Of a stretch of 34,890 bases of DNA, positions 1 through 7,524 are shown one piece after another. The notes beneath the pieces were generated by a model that ran no database searches, was not told where the DNA came from, and saw only the letters and a list, made by a program, of their open reading frames with translations. Numbering within the stretch: position 1 is the stretch's first letter; every line of letters begins with the position of its first letter. Source of the DNA: Nocardia takedensis NBRC 100417 (lineage in GTDB: Bacteria > Actinomycetota > Actinomycetes > Mycobacteriales > Mycobacteriaceae); NCBI RefSeq assembly GCF_000308695.1, contig NZ_BAGG01000252.1, forward strand, positions 1 to 34,890. Reading direction: 5' to 3'. Both the position numbers and the translations under genes were made by a program.

Positions 1-53
1 TCGAACTGCATCACGCCGATCGCACGGTGGTGACGCTGCTCGTGCGCGCATGA
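1..53 (+). CDS. 3' end of an unidentified gene
   Basis: The frame beginning at position 3 reads ELHHADRTVVTLLVRA and stops at 51-53, overlapping the ATG of the next gene in an ATGA. This overlap suggests a coupled upstream gene in the same operon. Only about 16 residues are visible, so the product cannot be named. Confidence 0.5.
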   Translation, partial: ELHHADRTVVTLLVRA

Positions 54-1384
54 CGGTGCTCGCGCACGGGATCGGCGGCGCGAGCGACCTGCCGATCCCG
101 TTCTCCTACGCCCTCATCGGGGCCGCCTGGGCACTGACGTTCTCCTTCGTCATCCTGTTGTTCGCGTGGCGGGAACCGCGTCTGGACCCGCGCTCGCCGG
201 GGCTCGCGCTGCCGGACGGGGTGCGCGCGGTCCTCGACTCGTCGCGGACGCGCGCCGTTCTCGGGGTGATCGGCCTCGTCGCCACCGCGATCGTGCTCGC
301 CGTGGCCTTCTTCGGCTCCGCCGATCCGGCGCGCAACCCCGTGCCCGGCGTGCTCTACATCTTCGTGTGGGTCGGGATCATGGTCGCCTCGCTGGTCCTC
401 GGGCCGGTGTGGCGACTGCTGTCCCCGCCGCGCGCGCTGCACCGCCTGCTCTGCGCGGTGATCCGCCGTCCCGCGCACCGTGGCATGGTCGACTACCCGG
501 AGCGGTGGGGGCAGTGGCCGGGCGTGCTCGGCCTGTTCTCCTTCGTCTGGCTCGAACTGGTCCACCCGGACCCGGGCGCGCTCGCCGCCGTGACCACGTG
601 GCTGGTGGCCTACCTCGCGATCACCACGGCCGGTCTGATCGTCTTCGGTACCCCGTGGGCCGAACACGGTGACCCGCTCGAGGTCTACAGCGACCTCGTC
701 GGCCGACTCAGCCCGCTCGGCCGACGCGAGGACCGCACGCTGGTCCTGCGCGCACCCCTGGACAACGTCGCGGGCACACCGGCGCTCGCGGGCTCGGTCG
801 CCGTGGCCGCGACCCTGCTCGGCTCGACCGCCTTCGACAGCTTCTCGACCTTCCCGTCCTGGCGGTCACTGGTCGCCGACCTGAGCGGCGACTCCGACCT
901 GCTCGCGACGCTCGTGCGCACCGGAGGACTGCTCGCCTTCATCCTCGTCGTGGGCGGCGCGTTCACCCTGGCGACCCGCGCCACCGGCGGCCTCACCCCC
1001 GAACGCCGCGCACTGCTGCCGCGCGAACTCGCGCACAGCCTCACCCCGATCGTCGCGGGCTACCTCGTCGCCCACTACCTGAGCTTCCTGGTGGAGAAAG
1101 GTCAGGCGACGCTGCTGCTGTTCGCCGACCCGTTCGAGCGCGGCTGGAACCTCGCCGGACTCGCCGACCGCGACGTCGCCTACCTGCTGTCCAACCACCC
1201 CGCGCTGCTGGGCACGATCAAAGTCGCGGCCGTCCTGCTCGGCCACATCCTCGGCGTCGCCGCCGCCCACGACCGCTGCCTGCGCCTGCTGCCCCGAGCC
1301 CACCGACTCACCGGCCAACTCGCGCTCATGCTGACCATGGTCGCCTACACCTTCCTCGGCCTCTACCTCCTGTTCGAGGCGTAG
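50..1384 (+). CDS. polytopic membrane protein of unknown function
   Basis: The 444-residue product has about ten hydrophobic segments of membrane-spanning length, the first at roughly residues 16-40 and the last at the extreme C-terminus. Charged loops lie between them. No catalytic motif is recognisable. Similar actinobacterial membrane proteins are sometimes labelled fenitrothion hydrolase-like in databases; that label comes from memory and should not be read as an activity. The start is the ATG that overlaps the TGA of the preceding frame, which implies translational coupling. A 93-base spacer and a palindrome separate it from the following TetR gene, so it probably ends its operon. Confidence is high that it is a membrane protein gene and low for any role. 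Confidence 0.85.
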   Translation: MTVLAHGIGGASDLPIPFSYALIGAAWALTFSFVILLFAWREPRLDPRSPGLALPDGVRAVLDSSRTRAVLGVIGLVATAIVLAVAFFGSADPARNPVPGVLYIFVWVGIMVASLVLGPVWRLLSPPRALHRLLCAVIRRPAHRGMVDYPERWGQWPGVLGLFSFVWLELVHPDPGALAAVTTWLVAYLAITTAGLIVFGTPWAEHGDPLEVYSDLVGRLSPLGRREDRTLVLRAPLDNVAGTPALAGSVAVAATLLGSTAFDSFSTFPSWRSLVADLSGDSDLLATLVRTGGLLAFILVVGGAFTLATRATGGLTPERRALLPRELAHSLTPIVAGYLVAHYLSFLVEKGQATLLLFADPFERGWNLAGLADRDVAYLLSNHPALLGTIKVAAVLLGHILGVAAAHDRCLRLLPRAHRLTGQLALMLTMVAYTFLGLYLLFEA

Positions 1385-1443
1385 TCACGCTCTGGTGTGC
1401 GGGTCCAAGGACACCCGGCCGCCGAGCCGCCGAGCTAACGGTT

Positions 1444-1459
1444 TTAGGTACTTACCTAA
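1444..1459. promoter_or_regulatory. 16-bp palindromic operator upstream of TetR gene
   Basis: TTAGGTACTTACCTAA is a perfect inverted repeat (7-bp arms, 2-bp centre) ending 18 bases before the TetR start codon. A TAGTGT that could be a -10 hexamer follows at 1460-1465. It is AT-rich against the surrounding sequence, as expected for a promoter-operator. Autoregulation by the adjacent TetR is inferred. Confidence 0.65.
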
Positions 1460-1477
1460 TAGTGTTAGGATGGCCGC

Positions 1478-2053
1478 ATGTCCCGCCCACCGTTGACTCC
1501 CCGGACGATCGTCACCGCCGCGGCCGACCTGGCCGATCGCGACGGTTTCGACGCCATCGTGATGTCGTCTGTGGCGCGGGCGCTCGGTGTGCGCACCGCG
1601 AGTCTCTACGGTCATCTCAAGGATCGGGCGGCGGTGTGCGACGGCGTGCACGAACTCGCGCTCGCCGAACTCGCCGAGGTGGTCGCCGATGCGGTGGCGG
1701 GCCGATCGAGGCGGGACGCGCTGGTGGGTCTCGGTGCGGCGCAACGTGATTACGCGCGGCGGTTCCCCGGTAGGTGGGAGGCGTTGCAGCGCAGGGCTTC
1801 TCCGGGCGTCGTGCATTCCGATGCGGCCCGGCGGCTGGCCACGCTGACCATCGCCGTGCTGCGTGGCTACGGCTTGTCCGAAGTCGAAGTGGTGCACGCG
1901 GTTCGGATGCTCGCGGCGTTCGTCAACGGCTTCGTGGCGTTGGAGCGAACGGGCGGTTTCGACTACCGCGACCCGGACACGGAAGTCTCCTGGGAGCGCG
2001 CCCTGGACGCGCTCGACACCGTATTCACCTCGTGGGCCGGAGGCGCGCAATGA
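1478..2053 (+). CDS. TetR/AcrR family transcriptional regulator
   Basis: The 191-residue protein has an N-terminal TetR DNA-binding domain (about residues 7-55). The helix-turn-helix is in the stretch reading VARALGVRTASLYGHLK, the classic SLY-x-H recognition helix pattern. The C-terminal ligand domain resembles the WHG-type TetR C-terminal family (ALVGLGAAQRDYARRFPGRWEAL). AGGA at 1467-1470 sits seven bases before the ATG. Its stop overlaps the start of the SGNH hydrolase gene (ATGA at 2050-2053), so the two are translationally coupled and probably share the palindromic promoter at 1444-1459. It most likely represses its own two-gene operon in response to a small molecule; the ligand is unknown. 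Confidence 0.9.
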   Translation: MSRPPLTPRTIVTAAADLADRDGFDAIVMSSVARALGVRTASLYGHLKDRAAVCDGVHELALAELAEVVADAVAGRSRRDALVGLGAAQRDYARRFPGRWEALQRRASPGVVHSDAARRLATLTIAVLRGYGLSEVEVVHAVRMLAAFVNGFVALERTGGFDYRDPDTEVSWERALDALDTVFTSWAGGAQ

Positions 2054-3222
2054 GTGACATGATCGACCCGGCCCTGGTGCGGGGAGCCGCCGAACTCGAA
2101 CGAACCGATCGCGGCCTTCGGGTGCATCGACTTCCGGTATGGGTGCGCGAGCAGTGCCCGGACCCGCAACTGTTGTCGATGCAGACCCAGCCCGCGGGCG
2201 TTCGGGTGGTCGCGCGAACCACAGCGAGCGCCTTCGAGCTCGAAGTGCACACGGCCCGGATCGCCTATCTCGGCGCGAGCCGCCCTCGCGGACGTCTCGA
2301 CATCCTGGTCGACGGTGATCTGTTCCAGCGCGAGGTCCTGACCGGCGGCGATGTCACCGAGGTCGACCTGCGCGTCGGGACGACCACGTTCGCGGCCGGT
2401 GCGCCGCACACCACGAGCGTCGCGGACCTGCCCGCGGGGGAGAAGGTCGTCGAGATCTGGCTCCCGCACAACGAATCCGTCGAAGTGGTTTCGTTGCGCG
2501 CCGACGCGCCGCTGCGACCCGAGGCCGACACTCGCCCGCGCTGGGTGCACCACGGCAGTTCCATCAGTCAGGGCTCGGGCGCCCTCGCGCCCACCGAGAC
2601 CTGGGCCGCGCTGGCCGCCCGCCGCGTCGGACTCGACCTGCGCAACCTCGGGTTCGGCGGCAGCGCCTTGGTGGACCAGTTCATGGCGCGGGTCATCCGC
2701 GACTCGCCCGCCGACCTGATCAGCGTCAAACTCGGCATCAACTTGGTCAACGGCGACATGATGCGCGTGCGCGCGTTCACCTCGGCGGTGCACGGTTTCC
2801 TCGACACGATCCGCGACGGGCACCCGACCACGCCGATCGTGCTGATCTCGCCGATCTTCTGCGACATCCACGAGACGACGCCGGGTCCGGGCGCGTTCGA
2901 CATGACCACCCTGGGCACCGACCAGGTTCGTTTCGTCGCCACCGGCGACCCGGCCGACGCCGCGCGCGGCAAGCCCACGCTGCGTTCGATCCGCGCCGAA
3001 CTCGCGTCGCTGACCGAACGGCGCGGGGCGGATCCGCATCTGCACTACCTGGACGGCACAACGCTTTTCGGTCCGGCCGACGCCGTGGAACTTCCACTCC
3101 CGGACGCGCTGCATCCGAATGCCCTCGCCCACAAGCGCATCGGCGAACGCTTCGCGACCTATCTCGCCGAAAACGCCGTGCCCCTGGGGCTTCGGGCGAT
3201 TCACTCCTCGGAAGTGCGGTAG
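2050..3222 (+). CDS. SGNH/GDSL-family hydrolase (esterase or acyltransferase)
   Basis: The 390-residue product has an N-terminal beta-rich region of about 160 residues, then an SGNH hydrolase domain. Block I reads HGSSISQG with the probable nucleophile Ser171 (the usual GDS is GSS here). Block II is GFGGSA near residues 203-206, block III is GIN near 229-231, and block V is DALH with Asp352 and His355. Together these give the Ser-Gly-Asn-His set. The two-domain layout resembles the SsfX3-type acyltransferase/esterase group, in which a jelly-roll domain precedes the SGNH fold; that assignment is from memory. There is no signal peptide, so it is probably cytoplasmic. The start at 2050 was chosen because it overlaps the TetR stop; a longer in-frame reading exists but would overlap the TetR gene. 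The substrate is unknown. Confidence 0.85.
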   Translation: MSDMIDPALVRGAAELERTDRGLRVHRLPVWVREQCPDPQLLSMQTQPAGVRVVARTTASAFELEVHTARIAYLGASRPRGRLDILVDGDLFQREVLTGGDVTEVDLRVGTTTFAAGAPHTTSVADLPAGEKVVEIWLPHNESVEVVSLRADAPLRPEADTRPRWVHHGSSISQGSGALAPTETWAALAARRVGLDLRNLGFGGSALVDQFMARVIRDSPADLISVKLGINLVNGDMMRVRAFTSAVHGFLDTIRDGHPTTPIVLISPIFCDIHETTPGPGAFDMTTLGTDQVRFVATGDPADAARGKPTLRSIRAELASLTERRGADPHLHYLDGTTLFGPADAVELPLPDALHPNALAHKRIGERFATYLAENAVPLGLRAIHSSEVR

Positions 3223-3223
3223 C

Positions 3224-3315
3224 GCCCACAAGGCAGATCTCCGACGGCAGCAGATCCTGCACGCCGAGGGCGAAGTGCTCGGCGAACGGGGTCATGCCGC
3301 CGGAATTGTGGGTGC
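3224..3315 (-). pseudogene. possible short gene remnant
   Basis: On the minus strand a stretch with strong G/C-ending codon use reads NSGGMTPFAEHFALGVQDLL followed by PSEICLVG, then dissolves into low-quality sequence at the end of the SGNH gene. It has the character of real protein sequence but no full-length frame. I do not recognise the family. Confidence 0.25.
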
Positions 3316-3351
3316 GGGGGGCGACAGGGGGCGTGCCCGCGCTCGAGTCAA

Positions 3352-3449
3352 GCGTTGCGAGGTCGAGGCCGGCCGCGCTGCCCTGACGAACAGGTGTCCG
3401 CGGTCGAGTGGGGTTGCGAGATCGAGGTCCGCGCTGCCCTGACGACCAG
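3352..3449. repeat. degenerate tandem repeat (two copies, period about 59 bp)
   Basis: GTTGCGAGGTCGAGGCC at about 3354 recurs as GTTGCGAGATCGAGGTC at about 3413. Each is followed by CGCGCTGCCCTGACGA (3375 and 3431 region) and a CAG. The second copy has a short internal deletion. The rest of 3316-3621 shows no convincing gene on either strand. Confidence 0.6.
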
Positions 3450-3621
3450 TGGCTGCGCGAGTCGGCCTCGACCGCGCAGACCGGGGAATGACCCGCCGAT
3501 AGCCGCGGGGGAGCCCGGACCGTAGGTGCCCCTTTCGTCCGAATTTCCATGACGTGATCGACACCGATATCCGCAGGTGAGAAGCCTGTGATCCCGTCTG
3601 CTCCTGCCGTTCCTGCGGTGC

Positions 3622-3717
3622 GGGTCACATTTGCCGGTTGACATGTCTCGTGCTCCCGGTCACACTTCCTCAAGTTGACATGACTGTCACATCAAAAATG
3701 ACATGACTGTCACATCA
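3622..3717. promoter_or_regulatory. multi-copy operator/promoter region before the ABC operon
   Basis: The 19-mer TGACATGACTGTCACATCA occurs twice (3676-3694 and 3699-3717, 23 bp apart). Each copy contains the inverted repeat TGACA-N4-TGTCA. A partial third element, TTGACATGTC, lies at 3638-3647. GTCACA occurs at 3624, 3659, 3686 and 3709. The spacing of two 10.5-bp helical turns or so would place bound proteins on nearly the same DNA face. The region precedes the ABC importer operon by about 175 bases and is a strong candidate for its regulatory site; the regulator is unknown. Confidence 0.65.
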
Positions 3718-3741
3718 GAGTTCGAGTGCCGAGGAGTCCGC

Positions 3742-3807
3742 ATGACCGCATCCGTGATCGACGCCCCCACCGGGAAGTCGACCCGCGAGACCCTCGCACT
3801 CGGCTGA
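3742..3807 (+). CDS. possible 21-residue leader peptide
   Basis: ATG at 3742 has a good ribosome binding site (GAGGAG, 3731-3736, five bases upstream) and opens a frame of 21 residues, MTASVIDAPTGKSTRETLAL then G, ending with TGA at 3805-3807. It sits between the operator-like repeats and the binding-protein gene, with a hairpin just after it. This is the layout of a leader peptide, but there is no obvious run of a regulatory amino acid. It may simply be a chance frame. Confidence 0.3.
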   Translation: MTASVIDAPTGKSTRETLALG

Positions 3808-3830
3808 CACCGCCCGACCGCTCCGGTCAC

Positions 3831-3847
3831 GCCGCCCGGGAGGCGGC
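3831..3847 (+). other. GC hairpin in the 5' leader of the ABC operon
   Basis: GCCGCC-CGGGA-GGCGGC forms a 6-bp all-GC stem with a 5-base loop, 45 bases before the first ATG of the operon. No T-run follows, so it is not a standard intrinsic terminator. It could affect leader structure or attenuation. Confidence 0.35.
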
Positions 3848-3891
3848 CGGCCTCCACTGCCTTCGGCACCTCTCACCCTCTGGAAGCGATC

Positions 3892-5127
3892 ATGAAACGA
3901 ACCCTCGCCTTCGGCCTCGCCGCCCTGAGCGCCGCCGCCGTCCTCACCGCCTGCTCCGGTCGCGAGACCGTGACCGGTTCCGGTGACTGCGATCCCGGGA
4001 TCACCGACACCCGGATCACCTTCGGCACCAGCCTCATGCAGTCCGTGGCCGGTCCGCAGGCCACCGCGGCGACGGCGCTGTTCGACGAGATCAACGCGGC
4101 GGGCGGTGTCGCGATGGGCGACGGCAAGTCCCGCGAGATCACCTACCTCGCCAAGGACGACGGCTACGACCCGGCGCGCACCGTCGGCAATGTGCGCTCG
4201 CTGGTCGAACAGGATCAGGTGTTCGCCATTCAGAACCTGATCGGCACCGCCTCCACCCTGGCCGTCGTGGACTACCTGACCCAGCGCGAGGTGCCGCTGG
4301 TGTTCCCGATGACCGGCACCGACGAACTGGTCGCCAAGCTCGACAGCCGACCGGTCGTGGCGGGCGCGGTGAATCCGCAGACAGGGTGGGAGGTTTCGGA
4401 ACGCGCCGCGCAGATCCGCCGCGACCACCCGCAGGCGAAGATCGCCGTGCTCTACCCGAACGACAGCCTCGGCGCGGGCAGCCTCTCGGCGCTGAAATCC
4501 GCGCTCGAGGGCAGCGGGGCGCGGATCGTCGCCGAACAGTCCTACGAGCAGACCACACCGTCGATCGACTCCCAGTTGGTCAACCTCGCGAACTCGGGGG
4601 CCGACGTCTTCGTCAACTTCGCGACCGCCAGTTTCGTGACCCAGTCACTGAAGAAGGCCGACGAATTGCGCTGGAAGCCCGACACCTACATCTACTCCGG
4701 CGCCACCGACACCAACTTCGTCCTCGCCCCGGCGGGCCCCGGCGCGGCCGAGGGAATCCATTCCTTCTACTGGATCTACGACGTCAGCAGCACCGAACAC
4801 GACGCGATCCCGGGCGTGCGTGCCTGGCGGGCCTTCGCCGAGCGCAACGCGGGCAAGGTCAAGACCACCGACACCATCGCGGCCACCGGCTACAACACCG
4901 CGCAACTGCTCGTCGCCGCGCTCGAGCAGATGAAGGGCTGCACCCGCGCCGACCTGCTCGACTCCGTGCGCAACATGAAGGGCGTGACGACGGACCTGTC
5001 CATCCAGGGCGTCACCTTCGACACCACCCCCGCCTACCCCTACGCGATCACCTCGATGGCGCCGATGACCTTCCGCGACGGCAGTTGGCACTACGACGCC
5101 GTGGTCACCCGCGGCAACGGTCGATGA
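3892..5127 (+). CDS. ABC transporter substrate-binding lipoprotein, branched-chain amino acid type
   Basis: The 411-residue protein begins with a lipoprotein signal peptide ending in the lipobox LTAC, so Cys at about residue 21 would be lipidated and anchor it outside the membrane. The mature part is a periplasmic-binding-protein fold of the Leu/Ile/Val-binding type (Peripla_BP_6). Landmarks are ITFGTSLMQSVAG near the start, KIAVLYPNDSLGAG in the middle hinge region, and DTIAATGYNTAQLLVAALEQ near the end. GGAAG at 3882-3886 precedes the ATG by five bases. Its stop overlaps the next ATG. The family also binds amides, urea and aromatic acids, so the ligand cannot be read from sequence. Confidence 0.92.
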   Translation: MKRTLAFGLAALSAAAVLTACSGRETVTGSGDCDPGITDTRITFGTSLMQSVAGPQATAATALFDEINAAGGVAMGDGKSREITYLAKDDGYDPARTVGNVRSLVEQDQVFAIQNLIGTASTLAVVDYLTQREVPLVFPMTGTDELVAKLDSRPVVAGAVNPQTGWEVSERAAQIRRDHPQAKIAVLYPNDSLGAGSLSALKSALEGSGARIVAEQSYEQTTPSIDSQLVNLANSGADVFVNFATASFVTQSLKKADELRWKPDTYIYSGATDTNFVLAPAGPGAAEGIHSFYWIYDVSSTEHDAIPGVRAWRAFAERNAGKVKTTDTIAATGYNTAQLLVAALEQMKGCTRADLLDSVRNMKGVTTDLSIQGVTFDTTPAYPYAITSMAPMTFRDGSWHYDAVVTRGNGR

Positions 5128-5915
5128 CCACGGGGCGGTCGGGCGGGACGGCTCCCGCGTTGCGCGTCGAGGAGGTCCGGTTGCGTTTCGGGGGCGTGGT
5201 CGCCCTGGACGGCCCCTCCTTCACCATCGAACCCGATCTCATCGTCGGACTGATCGGCCCCAACGGCGCGGGCAAGACCACCTTGTTCAACTGCGTCAGC
5301 GGCCTGTATCGGCCGGAATCCGGTCGCATCGCCTTCGGCGACACCGACCTGCTCGGCCTGCCCCCGGCGGGCATCGCCGACATCGGGATCGCGCGCACCT
5401 TCCAGAACATCGGCCTGTTCCCGACGATGTCGGTGGTGGAGAACGTGCTGACCGGCGCGTACTCCCGCACGCGGGCCGGCTTCCTGCGCACCGCCCTGGG
5501 TCTGCCGCCGACGCGCCGCGAGGAGCGCCGCGAACGCGAACACGCGTGGTCGCTGCTGGATTCGATGGGCCTGGCCGACCTCGGCGCGCAGCCGGCGGGC
5601 AACCTGCCCTACGGCACCCTCAAACGGGTCGAACTCGCACGGGCGCTGATGCAGCGACCCAGGCTGCTGATGCTGGACGAACCGGCCAACGGGCTCATCC
5701 ACGAGGAAGTGCTCGAACTCGCCGACACGGTGCGCGCCCTGCGCGACGAACACGGGTTCTCGGTGCTGCTCGTCGAGCACCACATGGCGATGGTGATGTC
5801 GATCTCGGACCGGGTGGTCGTCCTGAACTTCGGCCGGAAGGTCACCGAGGGCGCGCCCGCCGAGGTCGCGGCGCATCCCGAAGTGGTCGAGGCGTATCTG
5901 GGAGGCGCGGCGTGA
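5124..5915 (+). CDS. ABC transporter ATP-binding protein, LivG type
   Basis: The 263-residue cytoplasmic ATPase powers the importer encoded by this operon. The Walker A motif GPNGAGKTT is at residues 45-53, and the signature region LPYGTLKRVELARAL starts at about 161. Walker B ends in Asp185-Glu186 (LLMLDEPANG), and the switch histidine lies in LLVEHHMAM. The signature LPYG rather than LSGG is usual for the LivG subgroup. The typical LivG insertion after the Q-loop (NVLTGAYSRTRAGF) is present. The start overlaps the stop of the binding-protein gene (ATGA), and its own stop overlaps the GTG of the second ATPase, so the subunits are coupled in translation. Confidence 0.93.
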   Translation: MTTGRSGGTAPALRVEEVRLRFGGVVALDGPSFTIEPDLIVGLIGPNGAGKTTLFNCVSGLYRPESGRIAFGDTDLLGLPPAGIADIGIARTFQNIGLFPTMSVVENVLTGAYSRTRAGFLRTALGLPPTRREERREREHAWSLLDSMGLADLGAQPAGNLPYGTLKRVELARALMQRPRLLMLDEPANGLIHEEVLELADTVRALRDEHGFSVLLVEHHMAMVMSISDRVVVLNFGRKVTEGAPAEVAAHPEVVEAYLGGAA

Positions 5916-6619
5916 ACCTGCTCACCGTCGAAGGGCTGCGCGCCCGCTACGGCAGCGCGGAAGTGTTGCACGGCATCGACTTCCAGGTCCCCGCGGGCGA
6001 GGTGACGGTCGTGCTCGGCGCCAACGGCGCGGGCAAGACCACCATCCTGCGCTCGATCTGCGCGATGGTGCGGACCACCGGACGGATCGTGTTCGACGGC
6101 CGCGACATCGCCGGCCTGCGCACCGATCGCATCGCCGGCCTGGGCATCGCGCACGTGCCGCAGGGGCGCGGCACCTTCGGCGACCTGACCGTCGAGGAGA
6201 ACCTGCGCGTCGGGGGCTACGCGAGCACGGCCGCGGCCACCCGGCGCGCGATCGCCCAGTGGTACGAATTCTTCCCGCGACTGCGCGAGCGGCGCGGGCA
6301 GCAGGCGGCAGGACTCAGCGGCGGCGAACAGCAGATGCTGGCCATCGCCCGCGCGCTGGTGGCCGGGCCGCGGTTGCTGCTGCTGGACGAGCCGTCCCTC
6401 GGTCTCGCGCCCCGCATCACCCAGGAGGTGTTCCGGGCGCTGGCCCGCATCAACGCCGAGACCGGCGCCACGATCCTCGTGGTCGAGCAGAACGCGCACC
6501 TGGCACTCGACATCGGAACCTCGGCGGTGCTGGTCGACGCGGGCCGCGTCCTGGCCCAGCGCCCCGCCGCGGGCTTGGCCGACGACGAGTCCGTGCGGCG
6601 CGCCTACCTCGGCTACTGA
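5912..6619 (+). CDS. ABC transporter ATP-binding protein, LivF type
   Basis: The 235-residue second ATPase of the importer begins with a GTG at 5912 that overlaps the preceding TGA. Walker A is GANGAGKT at residues 36-43, the signature LSGGEQQ begins at residue 135, and Walker B ends at Asp159-Glu160 (LLLLDEPSLGL). The phrase IAHVPQGRGTFGDLTVEENL is characteristic of LivF. LivG and LivF proteins form a heterodimer under the two permeases. Length and motifs are normal for an intact gene. Confidence 0.93.
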   Translation: MNLLTVEGLRARYGSAEVLHGIDFQVPAGEVTVVLGANGAGKTTILRSICAMVRTTGRIVFDGRDIAGLRTDRIAGLGIAHVPQGRGTFGDLTVEENLRVGGYASTAAATRRAIAQWYEFFPRLRERRGQQAAGLSGGEQQMLAIARALVAGPRLLLLDEPSLGLAPRITQEVFRALARINAETGATILVVEQNAHLALDIGTSAVLVDAGRVLAQRPAAGLADDESVRRAYLGY

Positions 6620-6639
6620 GCACAGGAGTTCTGTTTCTC

Positions 6640-7524
6640 ATGCAAGTGTTTCTGCAACAAGTGGTGGACGGGCTGACGTGGGGCGCGCTCTACGCCGCGT
6701 TCGCGCTCAGCATCGTCCTGGTCTACCGCGCCTCGGGGATCGTCAACTTCGCCCAGGGCGAGATGGCGATGTTCTCGGCGTTCTTCGCCTGGCAGTTCCA
6801 CCAGTGGGGCGCGCCGCTGGCTCTGGCGATCCTCGGCGCGATGGCCGTGGCCTTCCTCGGCGGCGCGCTCACCGAGCGGGTGCTGATCCGGCCGCTGGCG
6901 GGCTCGCCGAACCACATGCCGCTGGTCATCATCACCCTCGGGTTGATGCTCGTGCTCAACAGCGCGGCGGGCTGGATCTGGGGCGTGCAGAGCCGGGAGT
7001 TCCCGGCGGTGCTGTCCGGGCCGGTGCTCGAACTGGGACCGGTCGTGCTGTCGCGGCAGTCGGTGGTGATCCTCGGCGCGGTCGTCGTGGTCGCCGCGCT
7101 GCTGTTCGTGCTGTTCCAACGGACCAAGGTCGGGTTGGCGATGCGCGCGGCGGCCGGAAATCCGGACTCCGCGAAGCTGATCGGGGTGCCGGTCGGCCGG
7201 ATGCTCACGATCGGCTGGGGGCTCGCGGCCGCCATCGGCGCGCTCGCCGCGTCCCTGGCCGCGCCGCACCTGTTCCTCCAGCCGAACATGCTGGTCGCGT
7301 CGCTGATCTACGCCTTCGCCGCCGCCGTCCTCGGCGGACTCGACAGCCCGGTCGGCGCCATCGTCGGCGGCCTGTGCCTGGGCGTGGCCGAGAACCTCGC
7401 GGGCACCTACGTCTCCTGGATCGGCCACGACTTCAAACAGGCCGTCGCCCTGGTGCTGATCCTGGGCGTGCTGCTGCTCAAGCCCGAAGGGCTGCTCGGC
7501 GTGAAGAAGGTGGCGCGGGTATGA
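6640..7524 (+). CDS. ABC transporter permease, LivH type
   Basis: The 294-residue integral membrane protein has about eight hydrophobic segments. It shows the LivH hallmarks: an opening QVVDGLTWGALYAAFALSIVLVYR, then GIVNFAQGEMAMFSAF, and the coupling-loop region MRAAAGNPDSAKLIGVPVGR. It would form half of the translocation pore with the LivM-type partner. AGGAG at 6624-6628 lies eleven bases before the ATG, slightly long. A 20-base gap separates it from the LivF stop, the only gap inside the operon. Its stop overlaps the next ATG. Confidence 0.93.
   Translation: MQVFLQQVVDGLTWGALYAAFALSIVLVYRASGIVNFAQGEMAMFSAFFAWQFHQWGAPLALAILGAMAVAFLGGALTERVLIRPLAGSPNHMPLVIITLGLMLVLNSAAGWIWGVQSREFPAVLSGPVLELGPVVLSRQSVVILGAVVVVAALLFVLFQRTKVGLAMRAAAGNPDSAKLIGVPVGRMLTIGWGLAAAIGALAASLAAPHLFLQPNMLVASLIYAFAAAVLGGLDSPVGAIVGGLCLGVAENLAGTYVSWIGHDFKQAVALVLILGVLLLKPEGLLGVKKVARV

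Noticed and set aside
1774..2049. Longer N-terminus for the SGNH hydrolase
   Set aside because: It would overlap most of the TetR gene in another frame; the ATG at 2050 overlapping the TetR stop is the natural start.
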